64,000 bases of DNA, from contig OV050031.1 in the NCBI GenBank assembly GCA_920105625.2, forward strand, positions 84,267,995-84,331,994, given 5' to 3'. The stretch is from Clusia tigrina. Lineage: Eukaryota > Arthropoda > Insecta > Diptera > Clusiidae. Under the pieces are notes generated by a model, which was not told the DNA's origin, did not search any database, and saw only the letters and a program-made list of their open reading frames with translations. Both the position numbers and the translations under genes were made by a program. Positions 19,300-34,000 of this stretch are shown here, one piece after another; positions within the stretch are counted from its first letter, which is position 1, and each line of letters starts with the position of its first letter.

Positions 19300-22200
19300 G
19301 GTCTGCTGCCTTCTCTATGCCTATATCAACACCTATCTGCATCAGTCGGCGTCGCAGCTTCTGTCAGCATTTCTGTAGGCATCTCAGTCGCTGCCCCTGG
19401 CGATTGGGGGGGTCTCCTGTCTTCTCTATGTCTATATCTACCGCTACCTGCCTCAGTAGGCATCTCAGTCGGCGTCGCAGCGTCTGTCAGCGTCTCTGGA
19501 GGCGTCTCAGTGCCTGCCGCTGTCGATTGGGGGGGTCTGCTGCCATCTCTATGCCTATATCTACCCCTATCTGCCTCGGTCGGCGTCGCAGTCTCTGTCA
19601 GCATCTCTGCAGGCGTCTCAGTCGCTGCCGCTGTCGATTGGGTGGTCTGCTGCCTTCTCTATGCCTATATATACCCCTATCTGCCTCGGTCGGCGTCGCA
19701 GCCTCTGGCAGTATCTCTGCAGGCGTCTCAGTCGCTGCCGCTGTCGATTGGGGGTCTGCTGCCTTCTCTTTGCCTATATCTACCCCCATCTGCCTCAATC
19801 GACGTCTCAGTCGGCGTCGCAGCCCCTGTCAGCATCTCTGTAGGCAGTTCAGTCGCAGCCGCTGTCGATTGGTGGAGGTCTGCTGCCTTCTCTGTGCCTG
19901 TATCTACCGCTATCTGCCTCAGTCGGCGTCTCAGTCGGATTCGCAGCCTCTGTCAGCGTCTCTGTAAGCGTCTCAGTCGCTTCCGCTGTCGGTTGGGGGT
20001 CTGCTGCCTTCTCTATGCCTATATCTACCCCTATCTGCCTCAGTCTGCGTCGCAGCCTCTGTCAGCATTTCTGTAGGCGTCTCAGTCGCTGCTGCTGTCG
20101 ATTGGGGGGTCTGCTGCCTTCTCTATGCCTATATCTACCACTATCTGCCTCAGTCGGCGTATCAGTAGGCGTCACAGCCCCTGTCAGCTTCTCTGTAGGC
20201 GTCTCAGTCGCTGCCGCTGTTGATTGGGGGGTCTGCTGCCTTCTCTATGCCTATATCTACCACTATCTGCCTCAGTCGGCGTCTCAGTCGGCTTCTCAGT
20301 CGCTTCCGCTGTCGATTGGGTTGTCTGCTGCCTTCTCTATACCTATATCTACCCCTATCTACCTTAGTTGGCGTCGCAGCCTCTGTCAGCGTCTCTGTAG
20401 GCGTTTCAGTCACTGCCACTTTCAATTGGGGGGGATCTACTGCTTTCTCTATGCTTATATCTATCCCTATCGGCATCATTCGATATCTCAGTCGGCGTTG
20501 CAGCCTCTGTCAGCGTCTCTGGAGGCGTCTCAGTGCCTGCCGCTGTCGATTGGGGGATCTGCTACCTTCTCTATGCCTATATCTACCCCTATCTGCCTCA
20601 GTCTGCGTCGCAGCCTCTGTCAGCATCTCTATAGGCGTCTCAGTCGCTGCCGCTGTCGATTGGGGGGTATGCTGCCTTCTCTATGCCTATAGCTACCCCT
20701 ATCTGCCTCAGTCGGCGTCTCAGTCGGCGTCGCAGCCTCTGGCAGCGTCTCTGTAGGCGTCTCAGTCGCTGCCGCTGTCGATTGGGGGGGCCTGCTGCCT
20801 TCTCTATGCCTATATCTAACCCTATCTGCCTCAGTCTGCGTCGCAGCCTCTGGCAGCGTCTCTGTAGGGAGTCTCAGTCGCTGCCGCTGTCGATTGGGGG
20901 GTCTGCTGCCTTCTCTATGCCTATATCTACCCTTATCTGCCTCAGTCTGCGTCGCAGCCTCTGTCAGCATTTCTGTAGGCGTCTCAGTCGCTGCCGCTGT
21001 CGATTGGGGGGTCTGCTGCCTAATATATGCCAATATCTACCACTATCTGCCTCAGTCGGTGTCTCAGTAGGCGTCACAGCCCCTGTCAGCGTATCTGTAG
21101 GCGTCTCAGGCGCTGCCGCTGTCGATTGGGGGGTCTGCTGCCTTCTTTATGCCTATATCTACCCCTATCAGCCTAAATCAGCGTCGCAGCCTCTGTCAGC
21201 ATTTCTGTAGGCGTCTCAGTCGCTGTCGATTGGGGGGTCTGCTGCTTTCTCTATGCCTATATTTAACATTATCTGCCTCAGTCGGCGTATCAGTAGGCGT
21301 CACAGCCACTGTCAGCTTCTCTGTAGGCGTCTCAGTCGCTGCCGCTGTCGATTGGGGGGTCTGCTGCCTTTTATATACCTATATCTACCACTATCTGTCT
21401 CAGTCGGCGTCTCAGTCAGCTTTTCAGTCGCTGCCGCTGTCGATTGGGTTGTCTGCTGCCTTCTCTATACCTATATCTACCCCTATCTGCCAAATTCGGC
21501 GTCTCAGTCGGCGTCGCTGCCTCTGTCAGCGTCTCTGTAGGCATCTCAGTCGCTGCCGCTGTCGATTGAGGGGTCTGCTGCTTTCTCTATGCCAATATCT
21601 ACCACTATCTGCCTCAGTCGGCGTCTCAGTCGGCTTCTCAGTCGCTGCCGCTGTCGATTGGGTTGTCTGCTTCCTTCTCTATACCTATATCTACCCCTTT
21701 CTGCCTCAGTTGGCGTCGCAGCCTCTGTCAGCGTCTCTGTAGGCGTCTCAGTCACTGCCACTTTCAATTGGGGGGGATCTGCTGCTTTCTCTATGCCTAT
21801 ATCTATCCCTATCTGCCTCATTCGATGTCTCAGTCGGCGTTGCAGCCTCTGTCAGCGTCTCTGGAGGAGTCTCAGTGCCTGCCGCTGTCGATTGGGGGGT
21901 CTGCTGCCTTCTCTATGCCTATATCTACCCCTATCTGCCTCAGTCTGCGTCGCAGCCTCTGTCAGCATCTCTATAGGCGTCTCAGTCGCTGCCGCTGTCG
22001 ATTGGAGGGTCTGCTGCCTTCTCTATGCCTATAGCTACCCCTATCTGCCTCAGTCCGCGTCTCAGTCGGCGTCGCAGCCTCTGTCAGCATTTCTGTAGGC
22101 GTCTCAGTCGCTGCCGCTGTCGATTGGGGGGTCTGCTGCTTTCTCTATGCCTATATTTAACACTATCTGCCTCATTCGGCGTCTCAGTCGGCGTCGCAGC

Positions 22201-23700
22201 CTCTGCCAGCGTCTCTGTAGGCGTCTCAGTCGCTTCTGCTTTCAATTGGTGGGTCTGCTGCCTTCTCTATGCCTATATCTACACCTATCTGCATCAGTCG
22301 GCGTCGCAGCTTCTGTCAGCTTTTCTGTAGGCATCTCAGTCGCTGCCCCTGTCGATTGGGGGCGTCTCCTGTCTTCTCTATGCCTATATCTACCGCTATC
22401 TGCCTCAGTAGGCACCTCAGTCGGCGTCGCAGCGTCTGTCAGCGTCTCTGGAGGCGTCTCAGTGCCTGCCGCTGTCGATTGGGGGGGTCTGCTGCCATCT
22501 CTATGCCTATATCTACCCCTATCTGCCTCGGTTGGCGTCGCAGCCTCTGTCAGCACCTCTGCAGGCGTCTCAGTCGCTGCCGCTGTCGATTGGGGGGTCT
22601 GCTGCCTTCTCTATGCCTATATATACCCCTATCTGCCTCGGTCGGCGTCGCAGCCTCTGGCAGTATCTCTGCAGGCGTCTCAGTCGCTGCCGCTGTCGAT
22701 TGGGGGTCTGCTGCCTTCTCTTTGCCTATATCTACCCCCATCTGCCTCAATCGACGTCTCAGTCGGCGTCGCAGCCCCTGTCAGCATCTCTGTAGGCAGT
22801 TCAGTCGCAGCCGCTGTCGATTGGTGGAGGTCTGCTGCCTTCTCTGTGCCTATATCTACCCCTATCTTCCTCAGTCGGCGTCTCAGTCGGATTCGCAGCC
22901 TCTGTCAGCGTCTCTGTAGGCGTCTCAGTCGCTTCCGCTGTCGGTTGGGGGTCTGCTGCCTTCTCTATGCCTATATCTACCCATATCTGCCTCAGTCTGC
23001 GTCGCAGCCTCTGTCAGCATTTCTGTAGGCGTCTCAGTCGCTGCTGCTGTCGATTGGGGGGTCTGCTGCCTTCTCTATGCCTATATCTACCACTATCTTC
23101 CTCAGTCGGCGTATCAGTAGGCGTCACAGCCCCTGTCAGCTTCTCTGTAGGCGTCTCAGTCGCTGCCGCTGTTGATTGGGGGGTCTGCTGCCTTCTCTAT
23201 GCCTATATCTACCACTATCTGCCTCAGTCGGCGTATCAGTAGGCGTCACAGCCCCTGTCAGCGTCTCTGTAGGCGTTTCAGTCACTGCCACTTTCAATTG
23301 GGGGGGGATCTACTGCTTTCTCTATGCTTATATCTATCCCTATCGGCATCATTCGATATCTCAGTCGGCGTTGCAGCCTCTGTCAGCGTCTCTGGAGGCG
23401 TCTCAGTGCCTGCCGCTGTCGATTGGGGGGTCTGCTACCTTCTCTATGCCTATATCTACCCCTATCTGCCTCAGTCTGCGTCGCAGCCTCTGGCAGCGTC
23501 TCTGTAGGCGTCTCAGTCGCTGCCGCTGTCGATTGGGGGGGCATGCTGCCTTCTCTATGCCTATATCTAACCCTATCTGCCTAAATCAGCGTCGCAGCCT
23601 CTGTCAGCATTTCTGTAGGCGTCTCAGTCACTGTCGATTGGGGGGTCTGCTGCTTTCTCTATGCCTATATTTAACATTATCTGCCTCAGTCGGCGTATCA
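19300..23700 (-). repeat. Higher-order repeat, offset about 2.95 kb
   Basis: The series beginning with the marker monomer at 19317 and running through cagtatctctgcaggcg and tcgattggtggaggtctg is repeated from 22269 (offset 2952). It occurs again from 30515 (offset 8246 from the second copy), with related partial copies from 28787 and 36567. The rare tcgattggtggaggtctg sequence occurs at about 19866, 22818, 31065, 32737, 37118, 38465 and 62784. Ends are approximate. Confidence 0.7.
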
Positions 23701-25024
23701 GTAGGCGTCACAGCCACTGTCAGCTTCTCTGTAGGCATCTCAGTCGCTGCCGCTGTCGATTGAGGGGTCTGCTGCCTTTTATATACCTATATCTACCACT
23801 ATCTGTCTCAGTCGGCGTCTCAGTCAGCTTTTCAGTCGCTGCCGCTGTCGATTGGGTTGTCTGCTGCCTTCTCTATACCTATATCTACCCCTATCTGCCA
23901 AATTCGGCGTCTCAGTCGGCGTCGCAGCCTCTGTCAGCGTCTCTGTAGGCATCTCAGTCGCTGCCGCTGTCGATTGAGGGGTCTGCTGCCTTCTCTATGC
24001 CAATATCTACCACTATCTGCCTCAGTCGGCGTCTCAGTCGGCTTCTCAGTCGCTGCCGCTGTGGATTGGGTTGTCTGCTTCCTTCTCTATACCTATATCT
24101 ACCCCTTTCTGCCTCAGTTGGCGTCGCAGCCTCTGTAAGCGTCTCTGTAGGCGTCTCAGTCACTGCCACTTTCAATTGGGGGGGATCTGCTGCTTTCTCT
24201 ATGCCTATATCTATCCCTATCTGCATCATTCGATGTCTCAGTCGGCGTTGCAGCCTCTGTCAGCGTCTCTGGAGGAGTCTCAGTGCCTGCCGCTGTCGAT
24301 TGGGGAGTCTGCTGCCTTCTCTATGCCTATATCTACCCCTATCTGCCTCAGTCTGCGTCGCAGCCTCTGTCAGCATCTCTATAGGCGTCTCAGTCGCTGC
24401 CGCTGTCGATTGGGGGGGATCTGCTGCTTTCTCTATGCCTATATCTATCCCTATCTGCCTCATTCGATGTCTCAGTCGGCGTTGCAGCCTCTGTCAGCGT
24501 CTCTGTAGGCATCTCAGTCACTGCCGCTGTCGATTGAGGGGTCTGCTGCCTTCTATATGCCAATATCTACCACTATCTGCCTCAGTCGGCGTCTCAGTCG
24601 GCTTCTCAGTCGCTGCCGCTGTCGATTGGGTTGTCTGCTGCCTTCTCTATACCTATATCTACCCCTATCTGCCTCATTCGGCGTCTCAGTCGGCGTCGCA
24701 GCCTCAGTCGGCATCTCAGTCGGCTTCTCAGTCGCTGCCGCTGTCGATTGGGGGGTCTGCTGCCTTTTCTATACATATATCTACCACTATCTACCTCAGT
24801 CGGCGTCTCAGTCGGCTTCTCAGTCGCTGCCGCTGTCGATTGGGTTGTCTGCTGCCTTCTCTATACCTATATCTACCCCTATCTGCCTCATTCGGCGTCT
24901 CAGTCGGCGTCGCAGCCTCTGTCAGCGTCTCTGTAGGCCTCTCAGTCGCTGCCGGTGACGACTGGGGGGTTTGCTGCCTTCTCTATGCCTATATCTATCC
25001 CTATCTGTCTCAGTTTGCGTCGCA

Positions 25025-25060
25025 GCCTGATTTCTGTTGGCATCTCAGTCGCTGCCGCTG
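25025..25060 (-). repeat. Truncated monomer 'gcctgatttctgttg' (first of seven)
   Basis: In this monomer cgtcgcagcctg runs directly into atttctgttg, so the usual tctgtcagcgtctctgtagg part is missing or altered. The same junction is at 25025, 35577, 41536, 48334, 53763, 57116 and 61281. Spacings of 6798, 3353 and 4165 bp between the later copies equal the offsets of the surrounding duplicated blocks, so all seven probably descend from one event. Confidence 0.85.
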
Positions 25061-28000
25061 TCGACTGGGGGGGTCTGCTGCCTTCTCTATGCCTATATCT
25101 ACCACTATCTGCCTCAGTCGGCGTCTCAGTAGGCGTCACAGCCCCTGTCACCGTCTCTGTAGGCGTCTCAGTCGCTGCCGCTGTTGATTGGTGGGTCTGC
25201 TGCCTTCTCTATGCCTATATCTACCACTATCTGCCTCAGTAGGCATCTCAGTCGGCGTCTCAGTCGGCGTCGATGGAGGCGTCGCAGCCTCTGTCAGCGT
25301 CTCTGTAGGCGAATCAGTCACTGCCACTTTCAATTGGGGGGGATCTGCTGCTTTCTCTATGCCTATATCTACCCCTATCTGCCTCGGTCGGCATCGCAGC
25401 CTCTGTCAGCATCTCTGTAGGCGTCTCAGTCGCTGCCGCTGTCGATTGGGGGGGTCTGCTGCATTCTATATGCCTAAATCTACCCCTATCTGCCTCAGTA
25501 GGCATCTCAGTCGGCTTCTCAGTCGCTGCCGCTGTCGATTGGGTTGTCTGCTGCCTTCTCTATACCTATATCTACCCCTATCTGCCTCATTCGGCGTCTC
25601 AGTCGGCGTCGCAGCCTCAGTCGGCATCTCTGTAAGCGTCTCAGCAGTTGCCGCTGTCGATTGGGGGATTATGCTGCGTTCTTTATACCTATATCTAAAC
25701 CTATCTGCCTCAGTCGGCGTCGCAGCCTCTGTCAGTATCTCTGTAGGCGTCTCAGTCGCTGCCACTGTCGATTGGGGGGTCTGCTGCCTTCTGTATGCCT
25801 ATATCTACCCCTATCTGCCTCAGTCGGCGGTTCAGTCGGCGTCACAGCCTCTGTGAACGTCTCTGTAGGTGTCTCAGTCGCTGCCGGTGTCGATTGGGGT
25901 GTCTGCTGCCTTCTCTATGCCTATATCTATCCCTATCTGCCTCATTTGGCGTCTCAGTCGGCGTCGCAGCCCCTGCCAGCGTCTCTGTAGGCGTCTCAGT
26001 CGCTGCTGCTTTCAATTGGTGGGTCTGCTACCTTCTCTATGCCTATATCTACACCTATCTGCATCAGTCGGCGTCGCAGCTTCTGTCAGCATTTCTGTAG
26101 GCATCTCAGTCGCTGCCCCTGTCGATTGGGGGGGTCTCCTGTCTTCTCTATGCCTATATCTACCGCTATCTGCCTCAGTAGGCATCTCAGTCGGCGTCGC
26201 AGCGTCTGTCAGCGTCTCTGGAGGCGTCTCAGTGCCTACCGCTGCCGATTGGGGGGGTCTGCTGCCTTCTCTTTGCCTATATCTACCCCTATCTGCCTCA
26301 ATCGACGTTTCAGTCGGCGTCGCAGCCCCTGTCAGCGTCTCTGTAGGCAGTTCAGTCGCAGCCGCTGTCGATTGGGGGAGGTCTGCTGCCTTCTCTGTGC
26401 CTATATCTACCCCTATCTGCCTCAGTCGGCGTCTCAGTCGGATTCGCAGCCTCTGTCAGCGTCTCTGTAGGCGTCTCAGTCGCTTCCGCTGTCGATTGGG
26501 GGTCTGCTGCCTTCTCTATGCCTATATCTACCCCTATCTGCCTCAGTCTGCGTCGCAGCCTCTGTCAGCATTTCTGTAGGCGTCTCAGTCGCTGTCGATT
26601 GGGGGGTCTGCTGCCTTCTCTATGCCTATATCTACCACTATCTGCTTAGTCGGCGTCTCAGTCGGCTTCTCAGTCGCTTCCGCTGTCGATTGGGTTGTCT
26701 GCTGCCTTCTCTATACCTATATCTACCCCTATCTGCCTCAGTAGGCATTTCAGTTGGCGTCGCAGCCTCTGTCAGCGTCTCTGTAGGCGTCTCAGTCACG
26801 GCCACTTTCAATTGGGGGGGATCTGCTGCTTTCTGTATGCCGATATATATCCCTATCTGCCTCATTCGATGTCTCAGTCGGCGTTGCAGCCTCTGTCAGC
26901 GTCTCTGGAGGCGTCTCAGTGCCTGCCGCTGTCGATTGGGGGGTCTGCTGCCTTCTCTATGCCTATATCTACCCCTATCTGCCTCAGTCTGCGTCGCAGC
27001 CTCAGTCGCTGCCGCTGTCGATTGGGGGGTCTGCTGCCTTCTCTATGCCTATAGCTTCCCCTATCTGCCTCAGTCGGCGTCTCAGTCGGCGTCGCAGCCT
27101 CTGTCAGCATTTCTGTAGGCGTCTCAGTCGCTGCCGCTGTCGATTGGGGGGTCTGCTGTTTTCTCTATGCCTATATTTAACACTATCTGCCTCAGTCGGC
27201 GTATCAGTAGGCGTCACAGCCACTGTCAGCTTCCCTGTAGGCGTCTCAGTCGCTGCAGCTGTCGATTGGGGGGTCTACTGCCTTTTCTATACCTATATCT
27301 ACCACAATCTGTCTCAGTCGGCGTCTCAGTCAGCTTTTCAGTCGCTGCCGCTGTCGATTGGGTTGTCTGCTGCCTTCTCTATACCTATAGCTACCCCTAT
27401 CTGCCAAATTCGGCGTCTCAGTCGGCGTCGCAGCCTCAGTCGGCATCTCAGTCGGCTTCTCAGTCGCTGCCGCTGTCGATTGGGGGGTCTGCTGCCTTTT
27501 CTATACATATATCTACCACTATCTACCTCAGTCGGCGTCTCAGTCGGCTTCTCAGTTGCTGGCGCTGTCGATTGGGTTGTCTGCTGCCTTCTCTATACCT
27601 ATATCTACCCCTATCTGCCTCATTCGGTATCTCAGTCGGCGTCGCAGCCTCTGTCAGCGTCTCTGTAGGCCTCTCAGTCGCTGCCGGTGACGATTGGGGG
27701 GTTTGCTGCCTTCTCTATGCCTATATCTACCACTATCTGCCTCAGTCGGCGTCTCAGTAGGCGTCACAGCCCATGTCACCGTCTCTGTAGGCGTCTCAGT
27801 CGCTGCCGCTGTTGATTGGTGGGTCTGCTGCCTTCTCTATGCCTATATCTACCACTATCTGACTCAGTCGGCGTCTCAGTCGGCGTCGCAGCCTCTGTCA
27901 GCGTCTCTGTAGGCGAATCAGTCACTGCCACTTTCAAATGGGGGGATCTGCTGCATTCTCTATGCCTATATCTACCCCTATCTGCCTCGGTCGGCATCGC

Positions 28001-31000
28001 AGCCTCTGTCAGCATCTCTCTAGGCCTCACAGTCGCTGCCGCTGTCGATTGGGGGGGTGTGCTGCATTCTATATGCCTAAATCTACCCCTATCTGCCTCA
28101 GTAGGCATTGCAGTCGGCGTCTCAGTTGGCGTCGATGGAGGCATCTCAGTCGCTGCCGCTGTCTATTGGGGGGTCGGCTGCTTCTCTATGCCGATATCTA
28201 CCTCTATCTGCCTCAGTCGGCATCTCAGTCGGCGTCGCAGCCTCTGTCAGCGTCTCTTTAGGCGTCTCAGTCGCTGCCGCTGTCGAGTGAGGGGTCTGCT
28301 GCCTTCTGTATGCTGATATCTACCCTTATCTGCCTCAGTCGGCATCTCAGTCGGCGTCGCAGCCTCTGTCAGCGTCTCTGTAAGCGTCTCAGCAGTTGCC
28401 GCTGTCGATTGGGGGATTATGCTGCGTTCTTTATACCTATATCTAAACCTATCTGCCTCAGTCGGCGTCGCAGCCTCTGTCAGTATCTCTGTAGGCGTCT
28501 CAGTCGCTGCCGCTGTCGATTGGGGGGTCTGCTGCCTTCTGTATGCCTATTTCTACCCCTATCTGCCTCAATCGGCGTGTCAGTCGGCGTCACAGCCTCT
28601 GTGAACGTCTCTGTAGGCGTCTCAGTCGCTGCCGCTGTCGATTGGGGTGTCTGCTGCCTTCTCTATGCCTATATCTATCCCTATCTGCCTCATTCGGCGT
28701 CTCAGTCGGCGTCGCAGCCCCTGCCAGCGTCTCTGTAGGCGTCTCAGTCGCTGCTGCTTTCAATTGGTGGGTCTGCTGCCTTCTCTATGCCTATATCTAC
28801 ACCTATCTGCATCAGTCGGCGTCGCAGCTTCTGTCAGCATTTCTGTAGGCATCTCAGTCGGTGCCCCTGGCGATTGGGGGGGTCTCCTGTCTTCTCTATG
28901 CCTATATCTACCGCTATCTGCCTCAGTAGGCATCTCAGTCGGCGTCGCAGCGTCTGTCAGCGTCTCTGGAGGCGTCTCAGTGCCTGCCGCTGTCGATTGG
29001 GGGGGTCTGCTGCCATCTCTATGCCTATATCTACCCCTATCTGCCTCGGTCGGCGTCGCAGCCTCTGTCAGCATCTCTGTAGGCGTCTCAGTCGCTGCCG
29101 CTGTCGATTGGGGGGTCTGCTGCCTTCTCTATGCCTATATATACCCCTATCTGCCTCGGTCGGCGTCGCAGCCTCTGGCAGCATCTCTGCAGGCGTCTCA
29201 GTCGCTGCCGCTGTCGATTGGGGGTCTGCTGCCTTCTCTTTGCCTATATCTACCCCTATCTGCCTCAATCGACGTCTCAGTCGGCGTCGCAGCCCCTGTC
29301 AGCGTCTCTGTAGGCAGTTCAGTCGCAGCCGCTGCCGATTGGGGGAGGTCTGCTGCCTTCTCTGTGCCTATATCTACACCTATCTGCCTCAGTCGGCGTC
29401 TCAGTCGGATTCGCAGCCTCTGTCAGCGTCTCTGTAGGCGTCTCAGTCGCTTCCGCTGTCGATTGGGGGTCTGCTGCCTTCTCTATACCTATATCTACCC
29501 CTATCTGCCTCAGTCTGCGTCGCAGCCTCTGTCAGCATTTCTGTAGGCGTCTCAGTCGCTGTCGATTGGGGGGTCTGCTGCCTTCTCTATGCCTATATCT
29601 ACCACTATCTGCCTCAGTCGGCGTATCAGTAGGCGTCACAGCCCCTGTCAGCTTCTCTGTAGGCGTCTCAGTCACTGCCGCTGTTGATTGGGGGGGTCTG
29701 CTGCCTTCTCTATGCCTATATCTACCACTATCTGCCTCAGTCGGCGTCTCAGTCGGCTTCTCAGTCGCTTCCGCTGTCGATTGGGTTGTCTGCTGCCTTC
29801 TCTATACCTATATCTACCCCTATCTGCCTCAGTTGGCGTCGCAGCCTTTGTCAGCGTCTCTGTAGGCGTCTCAGTCACTGCCACTTTCAATTGGGGGGGA
29901 TCTGCTGCTTTCTCTATGCCTATATCTATCCCTATCTGCCTCATTCTATGTCTCAGTCGTCGTTGCAGCCTCTGTCAGCGTCTCTGGAGGCGTCTCAGTG
30001 CCTGCCGCTGTCGATTGGGGGGTCTGCTGCCTTCTGTATGCTGATATCTACCCTTATCTGCCTCAGTCGGCATCTCAGTCGGCGTCGCAGCCTCTGTCAG
30101 CGTCTCTGTAAGCGTCTCAGCAGTTGCCGCTGTCGATTGGGGGATTATGCTGCGTTCTTTATACCTATATCTAAACCTATCTGCCTCAGTCGGCGTCGCT
30201 GCCTCTGTCAGTATCTCTGTAGGCGTCTCAGTCGCTGCTGCTTTCGATTGGGGGGTCTGCTGCCTTCTGTATGCCTATATCTACCCCTATCTGCCTCAGT
30301 CGGCGTGTCAGTCGGCGTCACAGCCTCTGTGAACGTCTCTGTAGGCGTCTCAGTCGCTGCCGCTGTCGATTGGGGTGTCTGCTGCCTTCTCTATGCCTAT
30401 ATCTATCCCTATCTGCCTCATTCGGCGTCTCAGTCGGCGTCGCAGCCGCTGCCAGCGTCTCTGTAGGCGTCTCAGTCGCTTCTGCTTTCAATTGGTGGGT
30501 CTGCCGCCTTCTCTATGCTTATATCTACACCTATCTGCATCAGTCGGCGTCGCAGCTTCTGTCAGCATTTCTGTAGGCATCTCAGTCGCTGCCTCTGTCG
30601 ATTGGGGGGGTCTCCTGTCTTCTCTATGCCTATATCTACCGCTATCTGCCTCAGTAGGCACCTCAGTCGGCGTCGCAGCGTCTATCAGCGTCTCTGGAGG
30701 CGTCTCAGTGCCTGCCGCTGTCGATTGGGGGGGTCTGCTGCCATCTCTATGCCTATATCTACCCCTATCTGCCTCGGTCGGCGTCGCAGCCTCTGTCAGC
30801 ATCTCTGCAGGCGTCTCAGTCGCTGCCGCTGTCGATTGGGGGGTCTGCTGCCTTCTCTATGCCTATATATACCCCTATCTGCCTCGGTCGGCGTCGCAGC
30901 CTCTGGCAGTATCTCTGCAGGCGTCTCAGTCGCTGCCGCTGTCGATTGGGGGTCTGCTGCCTTCTCTTTGCCTATATCTACCCCCATCTGCCTCAATCGA

Positions 31001-34000
31001 CGTCTCAGTCGGCGTCGCAGCCCCTGTCAGCGTCTCTGTAGGCAGTTCAGTCGCAGCCGCTGTCGATTGGTGGAGGTCTGCTGCCTTCTCTGTGCCTATA
31101 TCTACCCCTCTCTGCCTCAGTCGGCGTCTCAGTCGGATTCGCAGCCTCTGTCAGCGTCTCTGTAGGCGTCTCAGTCGCTTCCGCTGTCGGTTGGGGGTCT
31201 GCTGCCTTCTCTATGCCTATATCTACCCCTATCTGCCTCAGTCTGCGTCGCAGCCTCTGTCAGCATTTCTGTAGGCGTCTCAGTCGCTGCTGCTGTCGAT
31301 TGGGGGGTCTGCTGCCTTCTCGATGCCTATATCTACCACTATCTGCCTCAGTCGGCGTATCAGTAGGCGTCACAGCCCCTGTCAGCTTCTCTGTAGGCGT
31401 CTCAGTCGCTGCCGCTGTTGATTGGGGGGTCTGCTGGCTTCTCTATGCCTATATCTACCACTATCTGCCTCAGTCGGCGTCTCAGTCGGCTTCTCAGTCG
31501 CTTCCGCTCTCGATTGGGTTGTCTGCTGCCTTCTCTATACCTATATCTACCCCTATCTGCCTCAGTTGGCGCCGCAGCCTCTGTCAGCGTCTCTGTAGGC
31601 GTTTCAGTCACTGCCACTTTCAATTGGGGGGGGATCTACTGCTTTCTCTATGCCTATATCTATCCCTATCTGCCTCATTCGATGTCTCAGTCGGCGTTGC
31701 AGCCTCTGTCAGCGTCTCTGGAGGCGTCTCAGTGCCTGCCGCAGTCGATTGGGGGGTCTGCTACCTTCTCTATGCCTATATCTACCACTATCTGCCTCAG
31801 TCTGCGTCGCAGCCTCTGTCAGCATCTCTATAGGCGTCTCAGTCGCTGCCGCTGTCGATTGGGGGGTCTGCTGCCTTCTCTATGCCTATAGCTACCCCTA
31901 TCTGCCTCAGTCGGCGTCTCAGTCGGCGTCGCAGCCTCTGGCAGCGTCTCTGTAGGCGTCTCAGTCGCTGCCGCTGTCGATTGGGGGGGCCTGCTGCCTT
32001 CTCTATGCCTATATCTAACCCTATCTGCCTCAGTCTGCGTCGCAGCCTCTGGCAGCGTCTCTGTAGGGAGTCTCAGTCGCTGCCGCTGTCGATTGGGGGG
32101 TCTGCTGCCTTCTCTATGCCTATATCTACCCTTATCTGCCTCAGTCTGCGTCGCAGCCTCTGTCAGCATTTCTGTAGGCATCTCAGTCGCTGCCGCTGTC
32201 GATTGGGGGGTCTGCTGCCTAATATATGCCAATATCTACCACTATCTGCCTCAGTCGGTGTCTCAGTAGGCGTCACAGCCCCTGTCAGCGTCTCTGTAGG
32301 CGTCTCAGGCGCTGTCGCTGTTAATTGGGGGGTCTGCTGCCTTCTTTATGCCTATATCTACCACTAGCTGTCTCAGTCGGCTTCTCAGTCGCTGCCGCTG
32401 TCCATTGGGTTCTCTGCTGCCTTCTCTATACCTATATCTACCCCTATCTACCTAAATCAGCGTAGCAGCCTCTGTCAGCATTTCTGTAGGCGTCTCAGTC
32501 GCTGTCGATTGGGGGGTCTGCTGCCTTCTCTATGCCTATATATACCCCTATCTGCCTCGGTCGGCGTCGCAGCCTCTGGCAGTATCTCTGCAGGCGTCTC
32601 AGTCGCTGCCGCTGTCGATTGGGGGTCTGCTGCCTTCTCTTTGCCTATATCTACCCCCATCTGCCTCAATCGACGTCTCAGTCGGCGTCGCAGCCCCTGT
32701 CAGCGTCTCTGTAGGCAGTTCAGTCGCAGCCGCTGTCGATTGGTGGAGGTCTGCTGCCTTCTCTGTGCCTATATCTACCCCTATCTGCCTCAGTCGGCGT
32801 CTCAGTCGGATTCGCAGCCTCTGTCAGCGTCTCTGTAGGCGTCTCAGTCGCTTCCGCTGTCGGTTGGGGGTCTGCTGCCTTCTCTATGCCTATATCTACC
32901 CCTATCTGCCTCAGTCTGCGTCGTAGCCTCTGTCAGCATTTCTGTAGGCGTCTCAGTCGCTGCTGCTGTCGATTGGGGGGTCTGCTGCCTTCTCTATGCC
33001 TATATCTACCACTATCTGCCTCAGTCGGCGTATCAGTAGGCGTCACAGCCCCTGTCAGCTTCTCGGTAGGCGTCTCAGTCGCTGCCGCTGTTGATTGGGG
33101 GGTCTACTGCCTTCTCTATGCCTATATCTACCACTATCTGCCTCAGTCGGCGTCTCAGTCGGCTTCTCAGTCGCTTCCGCTGTCGATTGGGTTGTCTGCT
33201 GCCTTCTCTATACCTATATCTACCCCTATCTGGCTCAGTTGGCGTCGCAGCCTCTGTCAGCGTCTCTGTAGGCGTTTCAGTCACTGCCACTTTCAATTGG
33301 GGGGGATCTACTGCTTTCTCTATGCCTATATCTATCCCTATCTGCCTCATTCGATGTCTCAGTCGGCGTTGCAGCCTCTGTCAGCGTCTCTGGAGGCGTC
33401 TCAGTGCCTGCCGCTGTCGATTGGGGGGTCTGCTACCTTCTCTATGCCTAAATCTACCCCTATCTGCCTCAGTCTGCGTCGCAGCCTCTGTCAGCATCTC
33501 TATAGGCGTCTCAGTCGCTGCCGCTGTCGATTGGGGGGTCTGCTGCCTTCTCTATGCCTATAGCTACCCCTATCTGCCTCAGTCGGCGTCTCAGTCAGCG
33601 TCGCAGCCTCTGGCAGCGTCTCTGTAGGCGTCTCAGTCGCTGCCGCTGTCGATTGGGGGGGCCTGCTGCCTTCTCTATGCCTATATCTACCCTTATCTGC
33701 CTCAGTCTACGTCGCAGCCTCTGTCAGCATTTCTGTAGGCGTCTCAGTCGCTGCCGCTGTCGATTGGGGGTCTGCTGCCTAATATATGCCAATATCTACC
33801 ACTATCTGCCTCAGTCGGTGTCTCAGTAGGCGTCACAGCCCCTGTCAGCGTCTCTGTAGGCGTCTCAGGCGCTGCCGCTGTCGATTGGGGGGTCTGCTGC
33901 CTTCTTTATGCCTATATCTACCACTAGCTGTCTCAGTCGGCTTCTCAGTCGCTGCCGCTGCCCATTGGGTTGTCTGCTGCCTTCTCTATACCTATATCTA

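Noticed and set aside
32360..32500. Possible foreign insertion where monomers look shortened (cactagctgtctcagtcgg)
   Set aside because: All parts align to satellite segments. It is a shortened monomer that recurs at 33930, 38090, 39750, 47330, 55010, 59175 and 62408.
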